From Collinsella aerofaciens (GTDB lineage Bacteria; Actinomycetota; Coriobacteriia; Coriobacteriales; Coriobacteriaceae), in assembly GCF_020181355.1 (NCBI RefSeq), contig NZ_CP084004.1:1426001-1490000 (forward strand): DNA of 64,000 nucleotides, read 5' to 3'. A program made the translations under genes and the position numbers. The notes beneath the pieces were generated by a model that was not told where the DNA came from, did no database searches, and was given only the letters and a program-made list of their open reading frames with translations. Shown piece by piece: positions 1 through 10,178 of the stretch (the first letter of the stretch is position 1; each line of letters begins with the position of its first letter).

Positions 1-304
1 CGGGGGAGGGGAATGAAGGCTCATCGTCTTCTATCGCGCGTACGCGCGAGCGGTCACGCTCGGCAACGCTGTCGACCGCTTCTCGCTCGAGGTGGGGACT
101 AGTCAGCTCAACAAGAAAACTCAGGATAAAATGGACGTCTCGTTTTTTGCGAGCGTCGATTGACTTGCGGTGGAGCTCGATGGACTTGATCTCGGAGTCC
201 TTGCAACGTAGGACGCGCTTGGCGACTCGCTTGCCAACAATGAGACAGGCATTTTCATCGCCGGCTTCATCGAGCGACGCGTTGACTTGGGTGATTTCAA
301 TCAT
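1..304 (-). CDS. FAD-dependent dehydrogenase, COG2509-like (N-terminal part, runs off the window)
   Basis: The minus strand opens with ATG at 304-302, eight bases after an AAGGAG ribosome site, and stays open to the window edge, giving about 101 residues. The start MIEITQVNASLDEAG and the segment IELHRKSIDARKKRDVHF resemble the N-terminal domain of uncharacterised FAD-dependent dehydrogenases (COG2509), which precedes the FAD-binding fold. The FAD-binding part itself lies outside the window, so function is inferred from this domain alone. It follows the flavoprotein gene at 385-1656 on the same strand, but a terminator separates them. Confidence 0.7.
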   Translation of the reverse strand, partial: MIEITQVNASLDEAGDENACLIVGKRVAKRVLRCKDSEIKSIELHRKSIDARKKRDVHFILSFLVELTSPHLEREAVDSVAERDRSRVRAIEDDEPSFPSP

Positions 305-317
305 CGAGGTCTCCTTA

Positions 318-354
318 GAGGCAAGAAAGAGGCCGTCCGGTATCCCAGACGGCC
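318..354 (-). terminator. Rho-independent terminator after the BaiN/YhiN-like gene
   Basis: GGCCGTC (331-337) and GACGGCC (348-354) form a 7-bp GC stem. On the minus strand it is followed by TCTTTCTT. It lies 30 bases beyond the stop of the 385-1656 gene. Confidence 0.75.
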
Positions 355-384
355 CGAATGCGTTTTTGATTATAGACTGCGCGG

Positions 385-1656
385 CTACAGGCTGCTTGCA
401 GCGCGAATGCCCGAGATCCAGGCCCACGCAAGGTTAAAGCCTCCGCAATCGGCGTCGATGTCGAGCGCTTCACCGCAGACGTAAAGCGGGGCGTCGACAA
501 CGCTGCGCACGCGTAGACTGGGTGTCGAGATGCTCTCGACAGATATGCCACCACGCGTGACCTGCGCCGAGCGCTCATCGGTCGTTCCCTCGGCAAACAG
601 CTTAAAGTGCTTGAGAATCGAGACCAGGTGGATGACATCGTTGGAGCCTGGATGGCACTGCTCGAACGCTGTGCAGACGACGTGGGAGAGTTGCGGGGCG
701 AGCATGCCGTCGAGCCAACGGGGATCGCGGGGTGAAAAGCCGCCGAGCAGCTCAATGCGCCGGTTGAGCTGCTCGAGCAATTCGTCTTTAGAGAGGTCGG
801 GGAAAACGTCGAGCAGGATCGTATCGCCGCGCTGGATACGACGGGAGAGGTTGAAGACAGCGACGCCCGAGATGCCGAAGGTTCGAAACAGCACTTCACC
901 GTCTTCGTGCCAGAGCTCATTATGATTGCGGGCGAGCGTCAAGCGGGCGCGGACGCGCAGGCCGTCCAACGTCTTGAGTGCCGCCCGATCGCCAACGACC
1001 GTTGCCGATACGGGGCAGAGGATGGGGCGCAGCGAAGTGAGGGGAAGGCGAAACGTATCGGCGATACCGGTGGGGTTGCCGCCCGTGGCGATAATTACGG
1101 CATGTGCCTGCAGGGCCTCGTTCTTGCGAGGGACATCGGCGAGCGCTTTCCGAAGCGAGCGGAGCTCCGATTTTCGGTCGTCGTGCTTTTTTGCCTTGAG
1201 CACCCGCGCTGGACGGTCTATTTGGAGTGCCCAGCCTTCGGAAGCTTTGTGCGCCGAGGCAACGTTGGCTCCGCAGATTAAGGTGATACCTAGGCGGTCG
1301 CAAACGTTGAGAAGCGCGTCGCGCACCGATTCGGCGCGAAGGGAGCGCGGGTACAGTCGGCCTTCCTCGGAGGTTGTCATGATACCCAGCGAGGAGAAGA
1401 AACCCATAAGCTCTTGTTCGGGTTGGGGGCCCATGACGGATTCGACGAATGCGGGGTGGTTGTACCGCTGGAAATCAATTGATTCGTTGGAAAGGTTGCA
1501 ACGGCCGTTGCCGGTCGCAAGGAGTTTAAGGCCACAGGCAACATCGCGCTCAACGATGCAGGCGCTTTTGCCTGCGCGTGCGGCAGTAATGGCGGCGGCG
1601 AGACCCGAGGCCCCGCCGCCGATTACCAAGACGTCATAGGAGGCGTTTGTGTTCAC
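385..1656 (-). CDS. BaiN/YhiN (HI0933) family NAD(P)/FAD-dependent oxidoreductase
   Basis: This is a 423-residue flavoprotein. It begins with a dinucleotide-binding motif VLVIGGGASGLAAA (residues 10-23) and has the family segment LLATGNGRCNLSN near residue 45, then a second GG motif (IIATGGNPTG) near residue 188 and the C-terminal CGEALDIDADCGGFNLAWAW typical of the HI0933 family. Members are FAD oxidoreductases of mostly unknown substrate; BaiN of Clostridium scindens has been linked to bile-acid dehydroxylation, but homology at this level does not show that activity. The start is GTG at 1656-1654, directly after the TAA of the upstream Mrp gene, so the two are almost certainly translationally coupled. 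Confidence 0.85.
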   Translation of the reverse strand: MNTNASYDVLVIGGGASGLAAAITAARAGKSACIVERDVACGLKLLATGNGRCNLSNESIDFQRYNHPAFVESVMGPQPEQELMGFFSSLGIMTTSEEGRLYPRSLRAESVRDALLNVCDRLGITLICGANVASAHKASEGWALQIDRPARVLKAKKHDDRKSELRSLRKALADVPRKNEALQAHAVIIATGGNPTGIADTFRLPLTSLRPILCPVSATVVGDRAALKTLDGLRVRARLTLARNHNELWHEDGEVLFRTFGISGVAVFNLSRRIQRGDTILLDVFPDLSKDELLEQLNRRIELLGGFSPRDPRWLDGMLAPQLSHVVCTAFEQCHPGSNDVIHLVSILKHFKLFAEGTTDERSAQVTRGGISVESISTPSLRVRSVVDAPLYVCGEALDIDADCGGFNLAWAWISGIRAASSL

Positions 1657-2487
1657 TTAGGCCTCGGCGGTCTCGTGCGGGGCAATGGCCTCGACGGCAG
1701 AGACGGCCTTGGGCAGCATGCCATCGGGCAGCGCGGTCTCGACTTCACCCTTATCGCAGGCCTCGGCGAGTGCCGGATTGATGGGAAGCTGCCCTAGGAT
1801 CTCGAGGTTGTAACGCTCGGCGACCTCGGGGAGCTTGCTCTTGCCAAAGACTTCGATCTTCTTGCCGCAATCGGGGCACTCGATATAGCTCATATTTTCG
1901 ACGATTCCCAGAATGGGGACGTTCATCTTCTCGGCCATGTTGACCGCCTTGGCGACGATCATCGAGACCAGATCCTGCGGGCTCGTGACGATGACGATGC
2001 CGTCGACGGGCAGCGACTGGAAGACGGTGAGCGCGACGTCGCCTGTTCCCGGAGGCATGTCGACCAGCAGGTAGTCGATGGGACCCCACGAGGTCTCGCT
2101 CCAGAACTGCCTAATGGCGCCTGCGATGACCGGACCGCGCCAAAGGACGGGGTCGGTCTCGTTTTGGAGCAGCAGGTTGGAGCTCATGACCTTGACGCCG
2201 TGCTCGGAGATTTCGGGCAGCATAAGGTTGCCAAGGGCATGGACGTGGCGTCCGCTCATACCGAACATCTTGGGGATAGAGGGACCGGTGATGTCGGCAT
2301 CGAGGACGCCGACCTTGTGGCCGTGACGGGCAAGCTCGGTGGCGATGGCACCGGTGACAAACGACTTGCCGACACCGCCCTTGCCGGAAAGCACGGCGAT
2401 GACGCGTTTGACCTCGGACAGCGTGTTCTCCTCAAATTGCGACGGCGACGTTTGTCCGCCGGCGGCCTGTGCGTGCTCGCAACCCAT
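1657..2487 (-). CDS. Mrp/NBP35 family iron-sulfur cluster carrier ATPase
   Basis: This 276-residue P-loop protein has the deviant Walker A motif GKGGVGKS characteristic of Mrp/ApbC/MinD-type ATPases, the LVDMPPGTGD segment, and a C-terminal CPDCGKK motif whose two cysteines bridge an Fe-S cluster at the dimer interface in this family. It probably delivers Fe-S clusters to apo-proteins in the cytosol. I chose the ATG at 2487-2485 because AAGGAG lies 7 bases upstream; an in-frame ATG 57 bases earlier has no ribosome site and overlaps the likely promoter. The N-terminus MGCEHAQAA carries another cysteine. Confidence 0.9.
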   Translation of the reverse strand: MGCEHAQAAGGQTSPSQFEENTLSEVKRVIAVLSGKGGVGKSFVTGAIATELARHGHKVGVLDADITGPSIPKMFGMSGRHVHALGNLMLPEISEHGVKVMSSNLLLQNETDPVLWRGPVIAGAIRQFWSETSWGPIDYLLVDMPPGTGDVALTVFQSLPVDGIVIVTSPQDLVSMIVAKAVNMAEKMNVPILGIVENMSYIECPDCGKKIEVFGKSKLPEVAERYNLEILGQLPINPALAEACDKGEVETALPDGMLPKAVSAVEAIAPHETAEA

Positions 2488-2542
2488 GTGTGACTCCTTT
2501 GTAAATGTTGGGGCCGGGGCCCCGTGATGTGACACGAGCGTC

Positions 2543-2572
2543 ATTGTACCCTCGTTTGCGAGCGGGAGTCAT
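2543..2572 (-). promoter_or_regulatory. Candidate promoter for the Mrp gene
   Basis: On the minus strand ATGACT and TACAAT are separated by 18 bases; the -10 box is preceded by GG (GGTACAAT). It lies 56 bases before the chosen Mrp start, which supports that start. Confidence 0.5.
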
Positions 2573-2632
2573 TTGCGATGCGTTTGGGCCGAGCGCGCTT
2601 ACAATACGATGGGCCCAAGCGAATGGGCGGGC

Positions 2633-4786
2633 TTACTGAACTTTGCTAGCAAACTCGAGGTACTGCATGCGCTGCAGCTTGTCGATCGTCGAGGCGTATG
2701 GGCTGTCTTCAGATTCCAAGTCGTAGCGCAGCCCGTCGGCGCCGAGATAGCCGGCGACATTGATGGTGGGCACATCTGACCTTGTTGCAAGCAGAGCCTT
2801 TTGATAGTTGGTGAGCGGGGCGCCGATCTTATTAAGGGTAATGGCCGCAATCTCGTTTGCCCCGACGGTATCGTAGACGTTGAGCTCGGTATTGCCGGCG
2901 ATCTCATAGTTAGCCCAGACGAGATATGTCGACTGATAGATACGGAAAGCGTGGCTTGCCGTATCTTCCTGAGGGTACAGCTCGTCGTTGAGAGTCGTTG
3001 CGGCACTCGGCTGATGGTCGCCAAAAAAGACAAGAACAACCGGTCTGCCGATATTGCGGAGCTCGTTGATAAAGTACTCGAGGTCCCGGTCGGATGCGTT
3101 GATGCAGGTGAGATAGGTGTTGAGCGCGCTATTGGCACCCTCGCTGGCTCCCTCGACCCAATAGTTTGTCAGCTCTTCGGCGGGAACGGTGCCATAGTCG
3201 TAGCCGCCGTGATTTTGCATCGTGACGTCAAAGATGAACTGCGGGGCTTCGTCGGTTCTAAGCAGGTCGAGTATTTTGTCGTAGGTGGCGTAGTCGCATA
3301 CGCCGGCATGGTAATAGGGCGCACCTTCGAAATCGCCGATTGAAAGAAAGTCTCCAAAGCCCAGCTGCTGATAGATTTTATCTCGATGGTAGTTGACGGG
3401 GTTTTGCGGGTGCATGGCGGTAGTGGTATACCCAAGCTCTTTAAGGTCCTTTGCCAGGCTGTTGACGCCATTCATCTGATACAGCTGATAGGGGATTTTG
3501 CCTAATCCGACAAAGGCCGTTGTCGCTCCGGTCAAAAATTCGAATTCGGAGTTCGCCGTTCCGCCACCGGCGACCGAAGCGAGCATGGTGCCGCGAACAA
3601 GTGTGTCGGGAAGCGAGTTGTAGAATGCGGGGCCGGTGTACCCGGCCGCCTGGAGCTGCTCAAAGCACGAAAGGTCGCTAAAACTCTCGTTCATGACGGC
3701 AACAATCGTCGGCTTGATTTCATTGAACTGGGCAACGGCCGCCGCGCGCTGCTCGCTCGAGCCATATGTGCTGTCGTAGGCGGCGGCGAGCTCCTGTTCG
3801 ATGCCCTGCGCCTCATCGGGCGTATAGTCTTCGGGCTTCTCAATGGGCAACTCGTTGACCATTTCGGTGAACGAAGTGATAAAACCCTGGGACGCATACG
3901 TGGTGATGGGCTGCCAACGGTCAAATCCAAAATCCAGCGCCTGCTCCAAGTCGATGCTGGAAAAGCTCGAGAGCCCCACAACGGTCACTAGCAGAAAAGC
4001 GCAGAGGTTAGTGGCGATTGCGGGGAAGACATGGGTGGGCGTACGGAGCTTTCGCGGTCGGATAAGCGAAAGAAGCCCCAGGGAAATCTCCAGCAGGGCG
4101 AGAGAGGTTACGATTCCGGCGGTAAAGGTAAACTCGTATCCCTCGCTCACTTCCATTGCGGTGCCAAGGGCCAAGATATCGCTCGGCAGGATGGCTTCGC
4201 CTTTAAACGTTATGACGAAGTGCTCGGCAATGCCAAGGATGCAACAGACGACGGGCACGAGGGCCATGACGCCTCCATGACGCTGTCCCAGCAAATAAAG
4301 GGAGAGCAGAACCGTCGCGAGCAGCCCGACGGAAAACCCGAATGAGTTGGCGGGAATGCGATAGAACGTTTCGTTGCAGGCAATTTCGAGTGAAACGAAC
4401 GAGAGCGCTGAAACAGCGGCGATGACAAGGATGTCACGGCAAATACAGGCAACCGTTCCCGTCGCAAGGTCGGTTTGGTCGATAAGTCCCGAAACCAAGG
4501 GCTCGACAAGAAGCATGACGGCGGCGGCACCGAGCGCCGAATAAGAAAGGACCCATAGGGAGCTGCCCTCATTTACGAGCAATTGATTCGTAACCCATGC
4601 AGCTACCACGCCGAGCGGGATGAGGAGCGTCGCGCACCAAAAGACGCGGGCAATGGGTGGCTTTTCGTTGCGTTTGATTGAAAAATACACGCGCACGACG
4701 ACGGCGGCCACGATAAGGACGGCGATGAATATGGGCAGATTGGCCATGTCGCTCGAAGTGATTTCAAGGGGGATATCTTCGGTCAT
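2633..4786 (-). CDS. LTA synthase-like membrane sulfatase (phosphoglycerol/phosphate-sugar transferase family)
   Basis: This 717-residue protein has several N-terminal membrane helices (residues about 15-290) and a large extracellular alkaline-phosphatase/sulfatase domain. Family landmarks are VAVMNESFSDL (first metal site), GGGTANSEFEFLTG with the presumed nucleophile Thr410, MQNHGGYDY, and VLVFFGDHQPS (C-terminal metal site). Characterised relatives polymerise lipoteichoic acid or add phosphoglycerol-type groups to envelope glycans, using a lipid donor on the outer face of the membrane; the substrate here is unknown. The ATG at 4786 is preceded by AGAGGAA; an upstream in-frame ATG lacks such a site. 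It is divergent from uvrA. Confidence 0.85.
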   Translation of the reverse strand: MTEDIPLEITSSDMANLPIFIAVLIVAAVVVRVYFSIKRNEKPPIARVFWCATLLIPLGVVAAWVTNQLLVNEGSSLWVLSYSALGAAAVMLLVEPLVSGLIDQTDLATGTVACICRDILVIAAVSALSFVSLEIACNETFYRIPANSFGFSVGLLATVLLSLYLLGQRHGGVMALVPVVCCILGIAEHFVITFKGEAILPSDILALGTAMEVSEGYEFTFTAGIVTSLALLEISLGLLSLIRPRKLRTPTHVFPAIATNLCAFLLVTVVGLSSFSSIDLEQALDFGFDRWQPITTYASQGFITSFTEMVNELPIEKPEDYTPDEAQGIEQELAAAYDSTYGSSEQRAAAVAQFNEIKPTIVAVMNESFSDLSCFEQLQAAGYTGPAFYNSLPDTLVRGTMLASVAGGGTANSEFEFLTGATTAFVGLGKIPYQLYQMNGVNSLAKDLKELGYTTTAMHPQNPVNYHRDKIYQQLGFGDFLSIGDFEGAPYYHAGVCDYATYDKILDLLRTDEAPQFIFDVTMQNHGGYDYGTVPAEELTNYWVEGASEGANSALNTYLTCINASDRDLEYFINELRNIGRPVVLVFFGDHQPSAATTLNDELYPQEDTASHAFRIYQSTYLVWANYEIAGNTELNVYDTVGANEIAAITLNKIGAPLTNYQKALLATRSDVPTINVAGYLGADGLRYDLESEDSPYASTIDKLQRMQYLEFASKVQ

Positions 4787-4904
4787 GGACGTTCCTCTGT
4801 TACAGCAAATTAAGTTCAGTATTAGATTACTGTAACCTTTCCACGGCATTTCGAGAAACAAAGCGCCCGATACGCAAAGCTAAAGGTCTGCGAATCTTGT
4901 ATTA

Positions 4905-4918
4905 CGAACATCTGTGCG
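4905..4918 (+). promoter_or_regulatory. Candidate LexA (SOS) box upstream of uvrA
   Basis: CGAACATCTGTGCG matches the Gram-positive/actinobacterial LexA consensus CGAACRNRYGTTYG at 12 of 14 positions and sits 62 bases before the uvrA start. uvrA is a standard SOS gene, which supports the call. Confidence 0.55.
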
Positions 4919-4979
4919 CGTCGAGTGCGCTAAACTCATCGGCAGTATGATTCGATGCAATAGGAGGCAAGGAGCTTCC

Positions 4980-7859
4980 ATGTCTGATTCTTCTATCGTT
5001 ATTCGCGGCGCCCGTGAGCACAACCTCCGTGATATCGATGTTTCCATTCCGCGTGACCAACTCGTGGTCATTACCGGTCTTTCTGGCTCGGGCAAGAGTT
5101 CGCTGGCATTCGACACTATCTATGCCGAGGGCCAGCGTCGATACGTCGAGAGCCTTTCGAGTTATGCGCGCCAGTTCTTGGGCCAGATGGACAAACCCGA
5201 CTTGGATTCAATCGACGGCCTTTCGCCGGCGGTGTCGATCGACCAAAAGACGACGTCTAAAAACCCTCGCTCGACGGTTGGCACCGTAACCGAGATTTAT
5301 GACTATCTGCGCCTGCTGTTCGCCCGTGTGGGCACCCCGCACTGTCCCGAATGCGGCCGCGTCATTGAGCGTCAGACGACCGACCAGGTTGCCGACAAGG
5401 TCTTGGCGGCGGGGGAGGGCCGCCGCGCGTTTGTGCTGGCACCGGTGGTGCGCGGGCGAAAAGGCGAGTACACCAAACTGTTTGAGGACCTTCGCGCCGA
5501 GGGCTTTAGCCGCGTGCGTGTCGACGGTGAAGTGCGCTCGCTCGACGATCCGATCGATCTGGACAAGAAGTTCAAGCACGATATCGAGGTCGTGGTCGAT
5601 CGCATCGTGATCCGTGAGAACTCTCTGGGCCGTATCGCCGAGTCTGTTGAGCAGGCGACCGCGCTGGCTCACGGCAATGTAAACGTGTACATGCTGCCCG
5701 ATCGTGATGCTCCCGAGGGGACCGAGGGCGAGCTGCTGGAGTATTCGTTGGCCTTGGCGTGCCCGGAGCATGGACACTCCATTGACGATCTTCAGCCGCG
5801 TGATTTTTCGTTTAACGCTCCCTATGGCGCATGTCCTGAGTGCGACGGCTTGGGCTTTAAGAAAACCGTTGATGCCGAGGCGCTGATCGAGGACCCCTCG
5901 AAGTCCATTGCCGACGGAGTCTTTGGTAGCCTGTTTGGCAATTCGAACTACTATCCGCAGATTTTTGCTGCGGTCTGCAAACACTTTAAGGTGAGCACCG
6001 ATACGCCGTGGGAGGACTTGCCCCCTCGCGTGCGTCGTGCATTCTTGGATGGCCTGGGCGATACGAAGATCTCGGTCGACTACCAAAAGCTCGACGGCCG
6101 TCGCAGCCAGTGGGACACCAAGTTCTCGGGCGTGCGCAATATCCTGTACGAGCGCTATACCGAGACGACGAATGAGAACACCAAGGCGCGCTTGGAGAAG
6201 TACATCCGCGAGGAGCCGTGCTCGAGTTGCCATGGTGCTCGTCTGCGCCCCGAGATGCTCGCCGTTACCGTAGGCGGTAAGTCCATTTACGAGGTCTGCT
6301 GCCTATCGTGCCGCGAGTCGCTCGAGTTTTTTGAGGGCCTGGAACTCACCGAGCGCCAACAGTTTATCGGCGGCCGTATCGTCAAGGAAATCCTGGAGCG
6401 CCTGCGCTTTCTGGTCGATGTCGGACTCGACTATCTGACCCTCGATCGTGCCTCGGCGACGCTTTCTGGTGGCGAGGCCCAGCGTATTCGACTGGCAACG
6501 CAGATCGGCGCGGGTCTCATGGGCGTGCTCTATATTCTGGACGAGCCCTCGATCGGTCTTCATCAGCGCGATAACGAGCGCCTGATCAAGACGCTTGAGC
6601 GCCTACGCGATATCGGCAATACCGTTATCGTCGTCGAACACGACGAGGATACAATCCGTGCCGCCGACTATGTGATCGACATGGGCCCCGGCGCGGGCGT
6701 GAACGGCGGACACGTGGTCGCCTCGGGAACGCCTGCCGATATCATGGCGTGCCCCGATTCGATGACGGGTGCCTACCTGACCGGCAAGCGAATGATTCGG
6801 GTTCCCGATGAACGCCGCAAGCCCGGTCGCGGCTGCCTTAAGATCACGGGCGCTCGAGCCAACAACCTCAAAAACGTTACCGCCAAGATCGAGTTTGGTA
6901 CGCTTACGGTTGTTACCGGCGTGTCGGGATCGGGCAAGAGCTCCCTGGTTACCGACACCATTGCGCCTGCCCTTACGAATGCCATTCACCGTTCGACGCG
7001 CCCTGTGGGCCCGTACAAAAAGCTCGAGGGTATCGAGTGCATCGATAAGGTTATCGATATCGACCAGTCGCCGATTGGCCGCACGCCGCGTTCCAACCCT
7101 GCTACGTACATTGGCCTGTGGGATGATCTGCGCGCGCTGTTTGCGAGTACGCCGGAGTCGAAGGCGCGCGGCTACTCGCCGGGTCGTTTCTCCTTTAATG
7201 TGAGTGGCGGGCGCTGTGAGGCGTGCAAGGGCGACGGACAGATCAAGATCGAGATGCACTTCCTTCCCGATATCTACGTTCCCTGCGAAGTTTGCGGCGG
7301 TAAACGCTACAACCGCGAGACACTCGAGGTCACCTACCGTGGCAAGACCATCTCGGACGTGCTCGACATGAGCGTCACCGAGGCGCTGGCCTTCTTTGGG
7401 AATATCCCGCAGATTAAGCGCAAGCTCCAGACGCTGTACGATGTAGGCTTGGGCTACGTGAGCCTGGGCCAGCCCGCCACGACGCTCTCGGGCGGCGAGG
7501 CGCAGCGTGTGAAGCTCGCCAAGGAGCTTCATCGACGCCAGACGGGCAAGACGTTCTATATTTTGGACGAGCCGACGACCGGCCTTCATTTTGAGGACGT
7601 CCGCCAGCTGCTCGATGTGCTGCAGCGCTTGGTCGATGCGGGTAACACGGTGCTGGTGATTGAACACAACCTTGATGTCATCAAGGTTGCCGACCGCCTG
7701 ATCGATATGGGTCCCGAGGGCGGTAACGGCGGCGGAACCGTTGTGGTTTCGGGCACACCGGAGCAGGTTGCGGACTGTCCGCAGAGTTATACGGGCAAGT
7801 TTTTGGCGCCGTTGCTCAGGCGCGACCGGGAGCGTCAGGCTCAACTTGATGCTCAATAA
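4980..7859 (+). CDS. uvrA: Excinuclease ABC subunit A
   Basis: UvrA finds DNA damage in nucleotide excision repair and loads UvrB. The 959-residue protein has both ABC modules: a first Walker [13 protein letters not shown] near residue 35, a first zinc module starting CPECGR near residue 122 and a further CxxC pair (CPECDGLGF), a signature [12 protein letters not shown] near residue 500, a second Walker [12 protein letters not shown] near residue 650, a zinc module CEACKGDGQ...[10 protein letters not shown] near residue 750, and a second signature [12 protein letters not shown]. The ATG at 4980 follows AGGAGGCAAGGAG. A candidate LexA box lies upstream; uvrC lies 2.3 kb downstream on the same strand. 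Confidence 0.98.
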   Translation: MSDSSIVIRGAREHNLRDIDVSIPRDQLVVITGLSGSGKSSLAFDTIYAEGQRRYVESLSSYARQFLGQMDKPDLDSIDGLSPAVSIDQKTTSKNPRSTVGTVTEIYDYLRLLFARVGTPHCPECGRVIERQTTDQVADKVLAAGEGRRAFVLAPVVRGRKGEYTKLFEDLRAEGFSRVRVDGEVRSLDDPIDLDKKFKHDIEVVVDRIVIRENSLGRIAESVEQATALAHGNVNVYMLPDRDAPEGTEGELLEYSLALACPEHGHSIDDLQPRDFSFNAPYGACPECDGLGFKKTVDAEALIEDPSKSIADGVFGSLFGNSNYYPQIFAAVCKHFKVSTDTPWEDLPPRVRRAFLDGLGDTKISVDYQKLDGRRSQWDTKFSGVRNILYERYTETTNENTKARLEKYIREEPCSSCHGARLRPEMLAVTVGGKSIYEVCCLSCRESLEFFEGLELTERQQFIGGRIVKEILERLRFLVDVGLDYLTLDRASATLSGGEAQRIRLATQIGAGLMGVLYILDEPSIGLHQRDNERLIKTLERLRDIGNTVIVVEHDEDTIRAADYVIDMGPGAGVNGGHVVASGTPADIMACPDSMTGAYLTGKRMIRVPDERRKPGRGCLKITGARANNLKNVTAKIEFGTLTVVTGVSGSGKSSLVTDTIAPALTNAIHRSTRPVGPYKKLEGIECIDKVIDIDQSPIGRTPRSNPATYIGLWDDLRALFASTPESKARGYSPGRFSFNVSGGRCEACKGDGQIKIEMHFLPDIYVPCEVCGGKRYNRETLEVTYRGKTISDVLDMSVTEALAFFGNIPQIKRKLQTLYDVGLGYVSLGQPATTLSGGEAQRVKLAKELHRRQTGKTFYILDEPTTGLHFEDVRQLLDVLQRLVDAGNTVLVIEHNLDVIKVADRLIDMGPEGGNGGGTVVVSGTPEQVADCPQSYTGKFLAPLLRRDRERQAQLDAQ

Positions 7860-7879
7860 ATAGGCGATTCAGTTTATGG

Positions 7880-7918
7880 GCGCCATCGACTCCTTGTGAT
7901 TCGATGGCGCTTGCTGTG
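7880..7918 (+). terminator. Hairpin terminator after uvrA
   Basis: GCGCCATCGA (7880-7889) and TCGATGGCGC (7901-7910) form a perfect 10-bp stem followed by TTGCTGTGT. The T-run is weak. Confidence 0.6.
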
Positions 7919-7991
7919 TCGAAGTGACGTATGCAGCCGAATTGGACATATACTTAATCCTCGCGTCCGAATGCGAGGGAAAGGATATGTC

Positions 7992-8492
7992 ATGGCAAAG
8001 GCTGTAAAGACGCCAAAAACCAATGCGATGCGCGAGCTGGAAAGCGCCGGCATTTCCTATGTTCTACATACGTACGAAGACGATGGTGATGAGTCGGTGG
8101 GCCTGGGGGTCGCGATTTCGGAGCAGCTTGGCGAGGAGCCCGGTCAAGGATTTAAGACTTTGGTCTGCGTGACACCGTCCAACGACTATGTCGTGTGCTG
8201 TATCCCTGTTGCCGACGAGCTCGATCTAAAGTCCGCCGCGCGTGCCGCGGGGGAGAAGTCCTTGGCCATGATGCATGTGAAGGATTTGCTTGCGGCGACT
8301 GGCTACGTTCGCGGCGGCTGCAGCCCGGTCGGTATGAAAAAACGCTACCGGACGCTCATTGATGAGACGTGTGTCCTTTGGGATACCATTTTTATTTCGG
8401 GAGGCAAGCGTGGTTATCAGCTCGAGCTTGCACCCGATGATTTAATTGCATTTTGCGGGGCGACGGTTGCCGCGATTACGAGAGAGGACTGA
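7992..8492 (+). CDS. YbaK/EbsC-type aminoacyl-tRNA deacylase (Cys-tRNA(Pro) deacylase-like)
   Basis: This 166-residue protein fits the YbaK/ProX editing domain: the N-terminal MRELESAGISYVLHTYED, the central FKTLVCVTPSNDYVVCCIPV and the GYVRGGCSPVGMKK loop are typical. Family members free tRNA(Pro) wrongly charged with cysteine or alanine. The ATG at 7992 has AAGGA seven bases before it; the longer open frame upstream runs through the uvrA terminator region and has no start signal. Its stop is only 3 bases before murJ, so the two genes are probably co-transcribed. Confidence 0.88.
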   Translation: MAKAVKTPKTNAMRELESAGISYVLHTYEDDGDESVGLGVAISEQLGEEPGQGFKTLVCVTPSNDYVVCCIPVADELDLKSAARAAGEKSLAMMHVKDLLAATGYVRGGCSPVGMKKRYRTLIDETCVLWDTIFISGGKRGYQLELAPDDLIAFCGATVAAITRED

Positions 8493-8495
8493 GCG

Positions 8496-10178
8496 ATGCC
8501 GCAGGAAGAATCAAAGCGCGGAGCTCATTTTGCAAAAGAATCTGCGCCTCAGACACCCTCATCCGAAGTTTCTTCGTCGCGAGATGACACTGACGACATG
8601 GGCTCGTCGGACTACTCCACGGTTGGTCGTTCCGCCGGGCTTATGACCATTCTGACTATCGTGTCTCGCGTCACCGGTTTTATCCGCACGTGGGCAATGG
8701 CGGCCGCTATCGGCATGTCGCTACTCTCGTCCTCCTATCAGGTCGCCAACAACCTGCCCAATATGCTCTACGAACTCGTGATGGGTGGCATGCTCGTGAC
8801 GGCGTTTTTGCCCGTGTACATGGGCGTGAGGCGTGAGCAGGGTCGCGAGGCCTCGAACGAGTACGTGGGCAACCTGCTTGGCATTCTGCTTTTGGTGCTG
8901 GGTGGCATTTCGTTGCTGGGGACCGTGTTCGCCCCGGGCTTTATCTGGACGCAATCGTTCCTTTCGGGTGACGGCGGCAGCATGGATACCGCTGCGTTCA
9001 TGTTCCGTTTCTTTGCCATCCAGATTCTCTTTTATGGTTTGGGCTCGGTGTTCTCGGGCGTTCTCAACGCACACCGCGACTACTTCTGGTCGACGTTTGC
9101 CCCGGTCCTCAACAATGTGATCGTCATTGCGAGCTTTATGGGTTTTGCGCCCGTGTCCGCACAGTTTGGCGAACGTGCCGGCATCATCTTGATTGCGGCC
9201 GGTACGACCCTCGGTGTCTTTGTTCAGATGGCATGTCAGATTCCCGCGCTTGGCAAGCACGGCGTGCATCCCCATATCCATATCGACTTTAAGGACCCCG
9301 CGCTGCGCCAGACGATTGCGCTCGGTATCCCGACGCTGCTCGCCACGGTGTGCATGTTTGTCTCGACTTCTATCACCAACGCTGCCGCGCTGGTGGTCCA
9401 GCCCGAGACGGGTCCTTCCGTCATCGCCTATGCGCGCCTGTGGTACACGCTGCCCTACGCGCTGATTGCCGCCTCGCTTTCGACGGCGCTCTATACCGAG
9501 CTCTCTCATGACGCACAGGAGAAGGATTACGACAGCGTTCGCACGGGCATTTCGCGTGGCGTCGCCCAGATGCTGTTCTTCCTGATTCCGTTCGCACTGT
9601 ACCTGATTGTCTTCGCACGTCCGCTCAACATGATTTACTGTGCCGGCAAGTTCGATGAATCCGGCGTGGCGCTGGTGTCCGAGTACCTTGTCTACCTGGC
9701 GCTCTCGCTGCCGCTCTACGGCGTGGTCGTGTTGATGCAGAAGAGCTTCTCTGCCTTGCTCGACATGAAGCCCTATAGCCGCTATTGCCTGTATTCCGCC
9801 ATCGGCCAGGCTGGCTCGGTTCTGCTGTTTGGCGTTGTGCTGGGCTTCGGTATGCCGGCAATCGCGCTTTCGTATGTTGTCGACTACGTGATCTTGGTCG
9901 GCTGTTCGCTGTGGTGGCTGCGTCGTCGCCTGCGTGGCCTTCAGGTCAAATCTATCCTGTATGGCGGTTTCTTTGGCCTTTTGCTCGGCGGCCTAGGGGC
10001 TGCCGCAGGCGCCGGCGTCATGTGGGCGCTTGAACACTTTGTCGGGGTACTTGGCGGCTCGATTCTGATTACTCTTGGCTATGTTTGCGTTGCGGGTGTC
10101 GTCTCGCTTGCTGTTACCTTTGGCCTTGCCGTCGTTCTTAAGATGCCCGAGGTCTCGGCGCTGCTTCGTCGCAAGTAG
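8496..10178 (+). CDS. murJ: Lipid II flippase MurJ (MviN family)
   Basis: MurJ moves the lipid-linked peptidoglycan precursor across the cytoplasmic membrane. The 560-residue protein has a hydrophilic N-terminal tail of about 45 residues, then the hallmark SRVTGFIRTWAMAAAIG and NNLPNMLYELVMGGMLVTAFLPVY, and about 14 predicted membrane segments. Length and motifs fit the family. The ATG at 8496 follows GAGAGGA near the end of the preceding gene. The stop abuts the uvrC start without spacing, which suggests coupling. Confidence 0.93.
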   Translation: MPQEESKRGAHFAKESAPQTPSSEVSSSRDDTDDMGSSDYSTVGRSAGLMTILTIVSRVTGFIRTWAMAAAIGMSLLSSSYQVANNLPNMLYELVMGGMLVTAFLPVYMGVRREQGREASNEYVGNLLGILLLVLGGISLLGTVFAPGFIWTQSFLSGDGGSMDTAAFMFRFFAIQILFYGLGSVFSGVLNAHRDYFWSTFAPVLNNVIVIASFMGFAPVSAQFGERAGIILIAAGTTLGVFVQMACQIPALGKHGVHPHIHIDFKDPALRQTIALGIPTLLATVCMFVSTSITNAAALVVQPETGPSVIAYARLWYTLPYALIAASLSTALYTELSHDAQEKDYDSVRTGISRGVAQMLFFLIPFALYLIVFARPLNMIYCAGKFDESGVALVSEYLVYLALSLPLYGVVVLMQKSFSALLDMKPYSRYCLYSAIGQAGSVLLFGVVLGFGMPAIALSYVVDYVILVGCSLWWLRRRLRGLQVKSILYGGFFGLLLGGLGAAAGAGVMWALEHFVGVLGGSILITLGYVCVAGVVSLAVTFGLAVVLKMPEVSALLRRK

